Of a DNA stretch of 31,120 nt, positions 14,864 to 22,474 are shown in pieces. The stretch is taken from positions 1-31,120 of the forward strand of contig JAWRJC010000016.1 in NCBI GenBank assembly GCA_040307715.1, in the 5' to 3' direction. The translations under genes were made by a program, and so were the position numbers. Numbering within the stretch: the first letter of the stretch is position 1; each line of letters opens with the position of its first letter. This stretch comes from RUG13615 sp040307715. Lineage in GTDB: Bacteria; Bacillota; Clostridia; Peptostreptococcales; Anaerovoracaceae. The notes under the pieces are model-generated. The model was not told the DNA's origin and ran no database searches. It was given only the letters and a program-made list of their open reading frames with translations.

Positions 14864-16783
14864 ATGCAATTACAAACCAACGTACGAAAATACATTCCGG
14901 CTGTAGACGGCCTGCGCGCGCTCGGTGTGCTGACGGTCCTGTTCTACCACCTGCGTCTGCCGTTCGCCAAGAGCGGGCTGCTCGGCGTCACAGTGTTTTT
15001 CGTGCTGTCCGGGTATCTGGTCACAAGGATCCTGCTGACCGAGGCGGACACCACCGGCCGGGTGGATATGAAGGAATTCTGGAAACGCCGCGGCCGCCGG
15101 ATCATGCCGGTCATGATCGCCATGATCCTCGTGATGACGATCGTGTTCGCGATCCGCGATCCGTTCCTGCTGCATAAGATGCGGCCGGACATCGTTCCGT
15201 CCATTCTGATATTCAATAACTGGTGGCAGCTGATCCAGAACGTTTCGTACTTTGCGGCGCAGGGAGCGCCGTCGCCGCTGACGCATTACTGGTCGCTCGC
15301 CATCGAAGGGCAGTTCTATCTGATCTGGCCGCTTGTCATCGTGCTGTTTGCGCGCCTTGGCGGCAGCCGGCGGGAGGACGGCGCACCGGCGAAGGGCAGA
15401 TGGCGCCTTCTGGTCATTGTGACCGTCCTGCTGGCAGTCGTTTCAGCGGTCCTGCTGGCGGTCTACTTTGATCCGACGGCGGATGCGAGCCGTGCCTACT
15501 ACGGCACGGACAGCCGGTGTTTCTCACTGCTGGCGGGCGCACTGCTCGCGATGTGGGAAGCGGAAGGCGGCAGACTGCCGCGCGTCAAACCCGCAGCTGC
15601 GGATATCGCGGGCGGGGTGAGCCTTGCGGTCATTCTGCTGATCGTCTGGCTCGTCCGCGGTTCTTCCCCGTTCCTCTACCGGGGCGGGCAGCAGCTTGTG
15701 ACGGTCCTGACGATGCTGCTGCTTTTCGCGGCGCTGCAGGAGGGCTCTTTGTGGAGCCGGTTCTGGAGCTTTAAGCCGCTTGTCGGCATCGGCAAGATCT
15801 CGTACAGCCTGTATATCTGGCACTATCCGGTGATCGACCTCATCAGCGGGGTCAGACGCGCTTCTTTCGGCACGACGATGCTCGAGATCGCGCTGTCGTT
15901 CGCGCTGGCGATCGCGGGATACTATCTCATCGAAACGCCCTGCCGCCGCGGCGCGCTCGGAAGGATGTTCCACAATCTCCGGGAGGTCATCCAGCGGGCA
16001 AAACGGAACAGAGACGCGGCGGATGAGGCAGAGATCACCGGGCAGCCGTGGGTGAAAGAACCGCTCCTGGCAGGCCCGGCAGCGAAGAGCGCCGGCATGT
16101 TCCTGCTGGCTGCATTGCTGATCCTCACCTCGGTGTTCTGCACCCTGTTCGGGGAGAAACTCAATAAGGGCGGGGTCCATGCGGGCCCGGCGCTGGTCCA
16201 TCAACTGGAGATGCAGTCCAGAGAACAGCAGCAGAAGATCAAGAACCAGGAAGCGCTGGAGCAGACCACGGCGGACGAAGCAGCGCAGGAGGATCCGTAT
16301 GATTACCTGCTCATCGGCGACAGTGTGGCGCTGACCGCTGCCAAAGACCTGAACGCGGTCTTCCCCAATATGATCGTCGACGCGGTGAACAGCCGCATGA
16401 GTTATGAGACAGCGGACATCCTGGATTCGTATCTCAAGAAAGGATGGCACGGCAAGGCGGTCATCTTCGCGCTGTCCACCAACGGACCGATCACGGACGA
16501 ACTCGAAACGATCCGTGAGAAGATCGGGCCGGACAGGCAGATCTTCATCATCAATGCCCGCGCGCCGTACGATGAGTTCCCTGACCGCAACAACAAGATC
16601 ATCAAGGATTTCTGCGATAAAGATCCCCAGGCTTACCTGATCGACTGGTACAGTGTGAGCAACCCGCACGAAAACTGGTTTGACGGTGACGGGACGCACA
16701 TGAACGCGGAAGGGAACAAGCACTACGTCGAGCTCATCGATCAGGTGCTGACCGGCGTCTACGGCGAAGAAACGCACAAATAA
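14864..16783 (+). CDS. OatA-like membrane acyltransferase with C-terminal SGNH domain
   Basis: This is a 639-residue protein with an integral-membrane acyltransferase-3 domain (about 1-380, around ten membrane segments) and an extracytoplasmic SGNH-hydrolase-like domain (about 475-635). This architecture is that of OatA peptidoglycan O-acetyltransferases. N-terminal motifs are AVDGLRALGVLTVLFYHLRL and FFVLSGYLVTRIL. The catalytic-type residues of the SGNH domain are visible: Ser487 in IGDSV and Asp609/His612 in DGDGTH. An Ala/Glu/Gln-rich linker near 440-475 joins the domains. Acetylation of muramic acid is the likeliest role, but secondary polysaccharides are also possible targets. No clear Shine-Dalgarno is seen before the ATG (AAGAAACCT). 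Transcription ends at 16865-16894. Confidence 0.9.
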   Translation: MQLQTNVRKYIPAVDGLRALGVLTVLFYHLRLPFAKSGLLGVTVFFVLSGYLVTRILLTEADTTGRVDMKEFWKRRGRRIMPVMIAMILVMTIVFAIRDPFLLHKMRPDIVPSILIFNNWWQLIQNVSYFAAQGAPSPLTHYWSLAIEGQFYLIWPLVIVLFARLGGSRREDGAPAKGRWRLLVIVTVLLAVVSAVLLAVYFDPTADASRAYYGTDSRCFSLLAGALLAMWEAEGGRLPRVKPAAADIAGGVSLAVILLIVWLVRGSSPFLYRGGQQLVTVLTMLLLFAALQEGSLWSRFWSFKPLVGIGKISYSLYIWHYPVIDLISGVRRASFGTTMLEIALSFALAIAGYYLIETPCRRGALGRMFHNLREVIQRAKRNRDAADEAEITGQPWVKEPLLAGPAAKSAGMFLLAALLILTSVFCTLFGEKLNKGGVHAGPALVHQLEMQSREQQQKIKNQEALEQTTADEAAQEDPYDYLLIGDSVALTAAKDLNAVFPNMIVDAVNSRMSYETADILDSYLKKGWHGKAVIFALSTNGPITDELETIREKIGPDRQIFIINARAPYDEFPDRNNKIIKDFCDKDPQAYLIDWYSVSNPHENWFDGDGTHMNAEGNKHYVELIDQVLTGVYGEETHK

Positions 16784-16862
16784 CCGGTGTGCCCGAACGG
16801 GCTGTGCCAAAACGCGGACAGCAGCAGGCAGCAACTGCCCTGCCGAATGAAAACAAAAATCC

Positions 16863-16894
16863 GGGGGAGCCCAATTGAAGGGCTCCCTTTTGTG
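16863..16894 (+). terminator. Terminator after the OatA-like gene
   Basis: GGGAGCCC (16865-16872) pairs with GGGCTCCC (16880-16887), extended by two G-T pairs, followed by TTTTGTG. An additional small hairpin, GGCAG/CTGCC (16827-16839), lies between the stop codon and this stem. Confidence 0.88.
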
Positions 16895-17310
16895 CATTTG
16901 CGCCTCGCATGATGGAATGCACCTCGTGCGACAGACGAATAACAGGGCAGGCGTGATAGGAATTGAAAAGCGGGCATGACTTACGGAGAATCCGGGTTTG
17001 TGTGCTAAAGTGAGCCCTAAAGAGGCTTTTTTGCACACTGCTCGTTGATATTTCGCTGCGGTAGACGGGGCTTAGTGTTGTGTAATCACAAAGAATGTTC
17101 TCGTTACAGTGGCAGGCTGTCAACTGCGTTGAGGAGTTAATAACGCAGGGTGTTATTTGGTGACAGATGCGGCAAGAATCGCGAAAACAGTTGTGTACAA
17201 TGTGATTATTTTGGTTCTTTGCGCGATTTTCGCACACAAGGAATGGTTTTCTGTAGAAAGGGCGGAAGTTGTGCGAAAATGCGTGTTCACATATGGAATG
17301 GGGTTTGCAC
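16895..17310. other. AT-rich gene-poor gap with overlapping inverted repeats
   Basis: This is most of the 589-bp gap between the acyltransferase gene and prfA. Base composition is clearly more AT-rich than the flanking genes. Structures seen: GTGTGC (17000-17005) with GCACAC (17033-17038), enclosing AGCC (17013-17016)/GGCT (17024-17027) and a TTTTTT run; AATCGCG (17177-17183) with CGCGATT (17222-17228); and ATTTTCGCACA (17226-17236) with TGTGCGAAAAT (17270-17280). The last two pairs share bases and exclude each other. A weak promoter-like pair, TTGAAA (16963-16968) and GAGAAT (16986-16991), 17 bp apart, precedes the first hairpin. A 68-codon frame at 17157-17363 is open but lacks a good ribosome site and runs through the prfA promoter. 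No recognised RNA family was found. Confidence 0.55.
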
Positions 17311-17339
17311 TTGGAATGAGAGTGCTTTTCGTGTATAAT
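17311..17339 (+). promoter_or_regulatory. Promoter of prfA
   Basis: TTGGAA (17311-17316) and a perfect TATAAT (17334-17339) are 17 bp apart. This gives a leader of about 27 nt holding AAGGAG. Confidence 0.82.
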
Positions 17340-17372
17340 TATTGTGCGTTTTTAGGACCATAAGGAGACAAT

Positions 17373-18452
17373 ATGTTAGAGAAACTGGATTTTATTCAAG
17401 ATAAATACGACGAACTGGCCATGAAGTGCGCGGACCCCGCGGTCATCGCCGATCAGGCCAACTGGCAGAAGTACGCCAAGGAAATGGGCGAGATGGAGCC
17501 CATCGTCAAAAAATACAAGGAATACAAGGACTGCATCCAGAGCATCCAGGACGCCAAGGACATCCTCGGCGAGTCCGGTCTGGACGAGGAAATGAAGGAA
17601 CTCGCCAAGATGGAGCTGTCCGAAGGCGAGGAGCAGCGCGACCAGCTCGAAGAGGAACTCAAGATCCTGCTGCTGCCCAAGGACCCCAACGATGATCGCA
17701 ACGTCATCCTCGAGATCCGCGCGGGTACGGGCGGCGACGAAGCGGCACTGTTTGGCGCGGACCTTCTGCGCATGTACACCATGTACGCCGAGAGCAAAGG
17801 CTGGAAGGTCGAGGTCATGGACCTCAACGACACCGGCATCGGCGGCGTCAAGGAAGCCGAAGTCCTCATCAAAGGCAAAGGCGCTTACTCGAGACTCAAG
17901 TACGAGAGCGGCATCCACCGCGTCCAGCGTGTGCCGGAGACCGAGGCGAGCGGCCGTATCCATACATCGGCAGCAACCGTGGCAGTCCTGCCGGAAGTCG
18001 ACGACGTTGAAGTCGATCTCGATCCGAACGATGTCCGTGTCGACGTGTACCGTGCTTCCGGCAACGGCGGGCAGTGCGTCAACACCACCGACTCGGCGGT
18101 CCGCCTGACCCACGTTCCCACCGGGCTCGTGGTCACCTGCCAGGACGAAAAGTCCCAGATCAAGAACAAGGAAAAAGCGTTCAAGGTCCTGAAATCCCGT
18201 CTGTATGACAAGATGGTGCAGGAACAGAATGAGAAGATCGCCAGCGAACGCCGGTCCATGGTCGGCAGCGGCGACCGTTCCGGGCGTATCCGGACCTACA
18301 ACTTCCCGCAGGGCCGCGTCAGCGAGCACCGCACCGGCATGACACTGTACAAGCTCGACAGTTTCATGAACGGCAATCTGGACGAGATCATCGACGGGCT
18401 GATCACGCAGGACCAGGCAGAGAAGATGAAGAACTTCGGTGAAGAAGAATAA
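17373..18452 (+). CDS. prfA: Peptide chain release factor 1
   Basis: This is a 359-residue class I release factor that reads UAA and UAG and triggers peptide release on the ribosome. The GGQ motif occurs as SGNGGQCVNTTDSAVR; the Cys after GGQ, where Escherichia coli has His, is a variant I recall from Clostridia. The stop-codon reading PxT motif is PET in RVPETEASGRIHTSA. The N-terminal coiled region is normal. AAGGAG precedes the ATG. The usual partner gene prmC, which methylates the GGQ glutamine and often follows prfA directly, is not here: a Sua5-type gene comes next. Several GC-rich hairpins fill the 96-bp gap after the stop. Confidence 0.97.
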   Translation: MLEKLDFIQDKYDELAMKCADPAVIADQANWQKYAKEMGEMEPIVKKYKEYKDCIQSIQDAKDILGESGLDEEMKELAKMELSEGEEQRDQLEEELKILLLPKDPNDDRNVILEIRAGTGGDEAALFGADLLRMYTMYAESKGWKVEVMDLNDTGIGGVKEAEVLIKGKGAYSRLKYESGIHRVQRVPETEASGRIHTSAATVAVLPEVDDVEVDLDPNDVRVDVYRASGNGGQCVNTTDSAVRLTHVPTGLVVTCQDEKSQIKNKEKAFKVLKSRLYDKMVQEQNEKIASERRSMVGSGDRSGRIRTYNFPQGRVSEHRTGMTLYKLDSFMNGNLDEIIDGLITQDQAEKMKNFGEEE

Positions 18453-18453
18453 C

Positions 18454-18515
18454 CCGCCGGCGGGGAACCGCTTCGGCGAAGCATCAGAGAATCGCGCCTC
18501 GGCACAGCCGGGGCG
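18454..18515 (+). other. Hairpin series between prfA and the Sua5 gene
   Basis: Three stems occur in a row: CCCGC/GCGGG just after the prfA stop, GCTT/GAAGC around a CGGC loop near 18471-18483, and CGCCTCGGC (18495-18503) with GCCGGGGCG (18507-18515). None has a T-run, so they look like mRNA processing or stability elements inside an operon. GAATCGC occurs at 18489-18495. Confidence 0.45.
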
Positions 18516-18548
18516 GATCAGATACGAACAAGAGAAGAAACTGACTTT

Positions 18549-19676
18549 ATGGAAACGAAAAAACTCAACGGCAGCAACGATGAACATCTGAGAGAAGCCG
18601 GCCGCATCATCGCGGACGGCGGTCTTGTCGCATTTCCCACGGAGACCGTGTTCGGGCTCGGCGCGAATGCGCTGGACGAAGACGCGGTGGCGCGCGTGTA
18701 CGAGGCGAAGGGCAGACCGTCGGACAATCCGATGATCGTCCACATCGCCCGGGCGAGCGACATCGGGCAGCTGACCAGATTTTTAAGCCCGACCATCGTC
18801 AACCTGATCGAGACCTTCTGGCCCGGTCCGCTGACACTGGTCGTCAAGAAGAGAGAGGCGGTCCCGTACCGGACGACCGGCGGCCTTGAGACCGTCGCGG
18901 TCCGCATGCCGGACAGCCCCATCGCAAGAGCCATTATCAACTACGCGGACGTGCCCATCGCGGCGCCTTCCGCCAACATTTCCGGGCGTCCGAGCCCGAC
19001 CCGCACCGAAGACGTCATCGCGGACCTCGACGGCAAAGTCGACGCGATCGTCGACGGACCGGACTGCCGCGTGGGCATCGAGTCCACCGTGCTGGATGTG
19101 ACCGGCGAGGTGCCGACGGTCCTGCGGCCGGGCATCATCACACCGGAGCAGATCGAGGCGGCGATCGGAAAACGGGTCGCGCTGCATCCGTCGCTCCTCG
19201 AGCGGCCGGATGGCGGCGGCGCGGATCCGCAGCAGGCAGCCGCCGGCGCCGCTGCGCAAGGCGCAGCGGGCAGCGCGGACGATCTTGTCCGCTACGGCGA
19301 GGCAGACCCGGACGACGGGGACGGCCCGCGCGTCACGAGCGGCGATTTCGTGGCCCGCTCCCCCGGCATGAAGTACAAGCACTACGCTCCCAAGGCGGAC
19401 ATGCTGATCATCGAAGGCGAGCGCGGCGACGTCCAGGCGGAGATCGAACGCCTCAAGGGCCTCAATGAAGGTCTCGGCAACAAGGTCGGTGTCCTTCTTT
19501 TCGAAGAGCAGGCCTTCATCGAAGCAGCGCACGATTTCTTCGCGCGGCTGCGCGATCTCGACCGCGAAGGGGTCGATCTGATCCTCGCGGGCGCGCTTTC
19601 CGACCGCAACAGCGTCGGTTTTGCAGTCATGAACCGGATGCTCAAGAGCGCCGGTTACAATATCGTTAAAGTCTGA
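18549..19676 (+). CDS. Threonylcarbamoyl-AMP synthase (Sua5/YwlC type) with an extended linker
   Basis: This is a 375-residue L-threonylcarbamoyladenylate synthase, needed for the t6A37 modification of tRNAs reading ANN codons. The YrdC catalytic domain covers about residues 8-205: FPTETVFGLGANA, KGRPSDNPMIVHI, WPGPLTLV, VAVRMPDSPIARAI, APSANISGRPSPT and IESTVLDV are all present. The Sua5 C-terminal domain covers about 275-375 (SPGMKYKHYAPKADMLIIEG and a late DRNSVGFAVMNRMLKSAG). The two are joined by a long low-complexity linker near 215-265, rich in Ala, Gly, Asp and Gln, which makes the protein longer than typical (about 340-350). The ribosome site is weak. rpiB follows after 15 bp. Confidence 0.93.
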   Translation: METKKLNGSNDEHLREAGRIIADGGLVAFPTETVFGLGANALDEDAVARVYEAKGRPSDNPMIVHIARASDIGQLTRFLSPTIVNLIETFWPGPLTLVVKKREAVPYRTTGGLETVAVRMPDSPIARAIINYADVPIAAPSANISGRPSPTRTEDVIADLDGKVDAIVDGPDCRVGIESTVLDVTGEVPTVLRPGIITPEQIEAAIGKRVALHPSLLERPDGGGADPQQAAAGAAAQGAAGSADDLVRYGEADPDDGDGPRVTSGDFVARSPGMKYKHYAPKADMLIIEGERGDVQAEIERLKGLNEGLGNKVGVLLFEEQAFIEAAHDFFARLRDLDREGVDLILAGALSDRNSVGFAVMNRMLKSAGYNIVKV

Positions 19677-19691
19677 TAAGGAGGGATCCAC

Positions 19692-20138
19692 ATGAAGATC
19701 GCCATTGCCGCCGATCACGGCGGGTACTTGCTCAAGGAAATGATCATCGGATTTCTTTCGAACTACGATGGTGTGGAGGTGCTGGACTTGGGTACCAATA
19801 GTACCGAGTCCGTAGACTATCCGCAGTTCGGGTTTGCCTGCGGGGAAGCGGTCGCCGGCGGCGACGCGGACCGCGGCATCGTCGTCTGCGGCACCGGCAT
19901 CGGCATCAGCATCGCGGCCAATAAGGTCAAAGGCATCCGCTGCGCGCTCTGCACCAGCGTGGAGATGGCACGCCTCTCCCGGCAGCACAATGACGCCAAT
20001 ATCCTGGCGCTTGGCGGGAGAACGACGAAGACCGAGGACGCGCTGATGATCGTGGACACCTGGCTGAAGACGGAGTTCGAAGGAGACCGCCACGCACGCC
20101 GTGTCGCCATGCTCGACAGTTACGGCGCCGACAAATAA
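19692..20138 (+). CDS. rpiB: Ribose 5-phosphate isomerase B (RpiB/LacAB family)
   Basis: This is a 148-residue sugar-phosphate isomerase of the RpiB/LacAB family, interconverting ribose 5-phosphate and ribulose 5-phosphate. Characteristic segments are IAADHGGYLLKE at the N-terminus, the catalytic Cys and anion hole in VVCGTGIGISIAANK, and the conserved CTSVEMARLSRQHNDANILALGGR. Length is typical. AAGGAGG lies 8 nt before the ATG. In Bacillus and many Clostridia rpiB sits between the Sua5-type gene and upp, as it does here, which supports RpiB over a dedicated allose or galactose isomerase. Confidence 0.94.
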   Translation: MKIAIAADHGGYLLKEMIIGFLSNYDGVEVLDLGTNSTESVDYPQFGFACGEAVAGGDADRGIVVCGTGIGISIAANKVKGIRCALCTSVEMARLSRQHNDANILALGGRTTKTEDALMIVDTWLKTEFEGDRHARRVAMLDSYGADK

Positions 20139-20151
20139 AGACAGATAATCC

Positions 20152-20195
20152 GGTGTGAAGAATCGCCCGCAGGGCAGAGCGATTCCACGGACACC
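20152..20195 (+). other. Paired GAATCGC hairpin between rpiB and upp
   Basis: GAATCGC (20160-20166) pairs with GCGATTC (20179-20185), flanked by GGTGT (20152-20156) and ACACC (20191-20195). Inside, CCC/GGG can add pairs. No T-run follows, so read-through into upp is likely. Confidence 0.6.
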
Positions 20196-20236
20196 CCAAA
20201 TAGAACTAAGAATGGTACATCCGGAAAGGAAACATC

Positions 20237-20866
20237 ATGGCTAACATTTATGTATTCGATCATCCGCTCATCAAGCACAAGACGACTCTGATGAGAATGA
20301 AAGAAACCGGCACCAAGGATTTCCGTCAGCTGGCACGCGAAGTGGCGATGCTGATGCTTTTCGAAGCGACGCGTGATCTGCCCACCGACAAGGTGAAGAT
20401 CGAGACACCGATCTGCGAGACAGAGATGGAAATGCTGGCGGGCGAAGACATCGCAGTCGTGCCGATCCTGCGTGCAGGACTGGGCATGGTCGACGGCTTC
20501 CTCGACCTGATCCCGAACGCAAAGGTCGGTCATATCGGTCTGTACCGTGACCCGAATACGCATCAGCCGGTCGAATACTATTGCAAGATGCCCGAAGCTC
20601 TTGACAAGAGAAAGATCTTCGTCACCGATCCGATGCTCGCGACAGGCGGCAGTGCCGTGGCGGCGATCGACTTCATCAAGGCAAGAGGCGGCAAGGACAT
20701 CAGCTTTATGTGCATGATCGCGGCGCCCGAAGGCATCGAGACCCTGCAGAAGGCGCATCCGGATGTAGACATCTACATCGCGGCAAAGGACGAGAAGCTC
20801 AACGAGAGCGCATACATCGTTCCGGGTCTGGGCGATGCAGGTGACCGTATCTTCGGTACTAAGTAA
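20237..20866 (+). CDS. upp: Uracil phosphoribosyltransferase
   Basis: This is a 209-residue uracil phosphoribosyltransferase that makes UMP from uracil and PRPP in pyrimidine salvage. The typical start VFDHPLIKHKTTLMRMKETGT, quoted only as a landmark in part, VPILRAGLGMVDGFLDLIP, the PRPP-binding loop VTDPMLATGGSA and the uracil-binding C-terminus YIVPGLGDAGDR are all present. Length is normal. AAAGGAAA precedes the ATG by about 6 nt. The intercistronic region before it carries the hairpin at 20152-20195. The region after it carries the folded element at 20879-21015, which could affect either upp 3' end formation or tyrS expression. Confidence 0.96.
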   Translation: MANIYVFDHPLIKHKTTLMRMKETGTKDFRQLAREVAMLMLFEATRDLPTDKVKIETPICETEMEMLAGEDIAVVPILRAGLGMVDGFLDLIPNAKVGHIGLYRDPNTHQPVEYYCKMPEALDKRKIFVTDPMLATGGSAVAAIDFIKARGGKDISFMCMIAAPEGIETLQKAHPDVDIYIAAKDEKLNESAYIVPGLGDAGDRIFGTK

Positions 20867-20878
20867 TCGCATGAAAAG

Positions 20879-21015
20879 GAATCGCCGTATCACTTCTGCC
20901 GGAACCGCTTGCGCTTAGTCCTCGTGCAGCGGTTCTAAGCTCCGTCCGCGCAGGGCTTGCCGGTCGCTGAGAACCGGCACTGCGGATGTTCAGGCAGAAG
21001 CAATATCGCCGATTC
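20879..21015 (+). ncRNA. Candidate structured RNA element between upp and tyrS
   Basis: This 137-nt element can fold into a multibranched structure. A closing helix is built from GAATCG (20879-20884)/CGATTC (21010-21015), GTAT (20887-20890)/ATAT (21003-21006) and CTTCTGCC (20893-20900)/GGCAGAAG (20993-21000). Arm A is GAACCGCT (20902-20909)/AGCGGTTC (20928-20935), with GCGC/GTGC pairs inside. Arm B is TCCGC (20945-20949)/GCGGA (20982-20986), capped by TGCCGGT (20958-20964)/ACCGGCA (20973-20979). A competing helix GCTTAG (20913-20918)/CTAAGC (20935-20940) excludes arm A. It ends 38 nt before the tyrS start. It lacks the T-box signature AGGGTGG expected before a synthetase gene. No known riboswitch class was recognised. 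Function is unknown; the fold was derived by eye. Confidence 0.5.
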
Positions 21016-21053
21016 GTATTCATACAACTATTAGAAAGGAAACCACCATTACA

Positions 21054-22388
21054 ATGGCATACGATTTTATTCCCGATAACGTAAGTAAATTTGACAATGT
21101 ATTCGACGTTCTGCAGGAGCGCGGCTTCATCGAACAGACAACGGACGATGAGGGCATCCGCGAGCTGCTCGGCAGAGAGAAAGTAAAATTCTACATCGGT
21201 TTTGACGCGACGGCGGACTGCCTCCACGTCGGTCACTTCATGCAAGTCATCATCATGATGTACATGCAGAAGTACGGCCACACACCGGTCGTTCTGATCG
21301 GCGGCGGCACCACGATGCTGGGCGACCCGTCCGGCCGCACCGACGCGCGTCCGATGATGACCACCGAAGAGATCGATGAGAACGGCAGACAGTTCAAGAA
21401 GTTGTTTGACCGCTTCCTCGAGTTCGATGAAGAGTGGAAGCACATTCCGGGCGAAGGCGTCCTCGGCAAGGGCGGAGAAAACAAAACTCCTGAAGCCGGC
21501 AAGGCGATCTGCGTCAACAACGCGGACTGGCTGCGCGACGTCAACTACCTCGAGTTCATGCGCGACGTCGGCAAGCACTTCTCCGTCAATGAGATGCTGC
21601 GCGCCGAGGCGTTCAAGCAGCGCATGGAGAAGGGCCTGTCCTTCCTCGAATTCAACTACATGTTGCTCCAGGCGTACGACTTCTACTGCCTGGCTCGCGA
21701 CATCGACTGCAAGATCGAGTTCGGCGGCAACGACCAGTGGTCCAACATCCTGGCGGGCCGCGATCTGTCCAGACGCCTCATGGGCAAGGACGACTACTAC
21801 GGCATGACCTTCAGCCTGCTCACGAAGTCCGACGGCACCAAGATGGGCAAGTCCCAGAAGGGTGCGCTGTGGCTCCGCGCCGACAGATGCTCCCCGTACG
21901 ATTTCTACCAGTACTGGCGCAATGTCGACGACGCGGACGTCAACAAGTGCCTGCGCATGCTGACCTTCCTCCCGATGGAAGAGGTCGAGCGGCTGTCCGC
22001 GCTGGAAGGCTCCGAGATCAACCACGCCAAGGAAGTCCTCGCATTCGAAGTGACCAAGCTGGTCCACGGCGAGGAAGAGGCGAAGAAGGCGCAGGAAGGC
22101 GCAAGAGCGGCCTTCGGCGGCGGCGCTTCCAAGGAGAACATCCCGACCTTCGAGATGGACGCGGCTGCGTTCGCGGGTGAAGGCATGGGCGTCATCACGC
22201 TGTGCAAAGAGGCGGGCATCGTCCAGAGCACAAGTGAAGGCTTCCGCACGGTCGACCAGGGCGGCCTGACTGTGGCCGGCAGCAAGGTCACCGACCGCAA
22301 GATGATGATCACCGCCGACATGTTCGAAGACGGCGAACTGATGATCCAGAAGGGCAAGAAAACATTCAAGCGCATCGTGCTGAAATAA
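21054..22388 (+). CDS. tyrS: Tyrosyl-tRNA synthetase
   Basis: This is a 444-residue class I aminoacyl-tRNA synthetase charging tRNA-Tyr. The HIGH-type motif is in FDATADCLHVGHFM (HVGH) and the KMSKS-type motif is KMGKS in SDGTKMGKSQKGALW. FGGNDQWSNILAG and FNYMLLQAYDFYCL are substrate-site segments. The C-terminal S4-like RNA-binding domain spans about 375-444 (GGLTVAGSKVTDRKMMI). Compared with Escherichia coli TyrRS (424 residues) there is extra sequence near residues 125-155 (EEWKHIPGEGVLGKGGENKT). AAAGGA lies 13 nt before the ATG, a long spacing. The leader contains the folded element at 20879-21015 rather than a recognisable T-box. Confidence 0.96.
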   Translation: MAYDFIPDNVSKFDNVFDVLQERGFIEQTTDDEGIRELLGREKVKFYIGFDATADCLHVGHFMQVIIMMYMQKYGHTPVVLIGGGTTMLGDPSGRTDARPMMTTEEIDENGRQFKKLFDRFLEFDEEWKHIPGEGVLGKGGENKTPEAGKAICVNNADWLRDVNYLEFMRDVGKHFSVNEMLRAEAFKQRMEKGLSFLEFNYMLLQAYDFYCLARDIDCKIEFGGNDQWSNILAGRDLSRRLMGKDDYYGMTFSLLTKSDGTKMGKSQKGALWLRADRCSPYDFYQYWRNVDDADVNKCLRMLTFLPMEEVERLSALEGSEINHAKEVLAFEVTKLVHGEEEAKKAQEGARAAFGGGASKENIPTFEMDAAAFAGEGMGVITLCKEAGIVQSTSEGFRTVDQGGLTVAGSKVTDRKMMITADMFEDGELMIQKGKKTFKRIVLK

Positions 22389-22396
22389 GTGTTATC

Positions 22397-22430
22397 AACG
22401 AATCGGGCTGCATGCTTTGTGGCCCGATCG
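22397..22430 (+). terminator. Terminator-like hairpin after tyrS
   Basis: ATCGGGC (22402-22408) pairs with GCCCGAT (22422-22428), extended by ACG/CGT around one unpaired A. The T-content after it is poor (TACTTTACC), so termination may be partial. The acyl-CoA dehydrogenase gene begins 45 bp on. Confidence 0.55.
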
Positions 22431-22474
22431 TACTTTACCCCGGCCCGGGCAGGGCTGTTATGTGAGGAGGAAAT

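Noticed and set aside
20867..21053. T-box or TPP riboswitch before tyrS
   Set aside because: AGGGTGG and a terminator/antiterminator pair are absent. A GCTGAGAACC string resembles part of the TPP element, but the rest of that consensus is missing.
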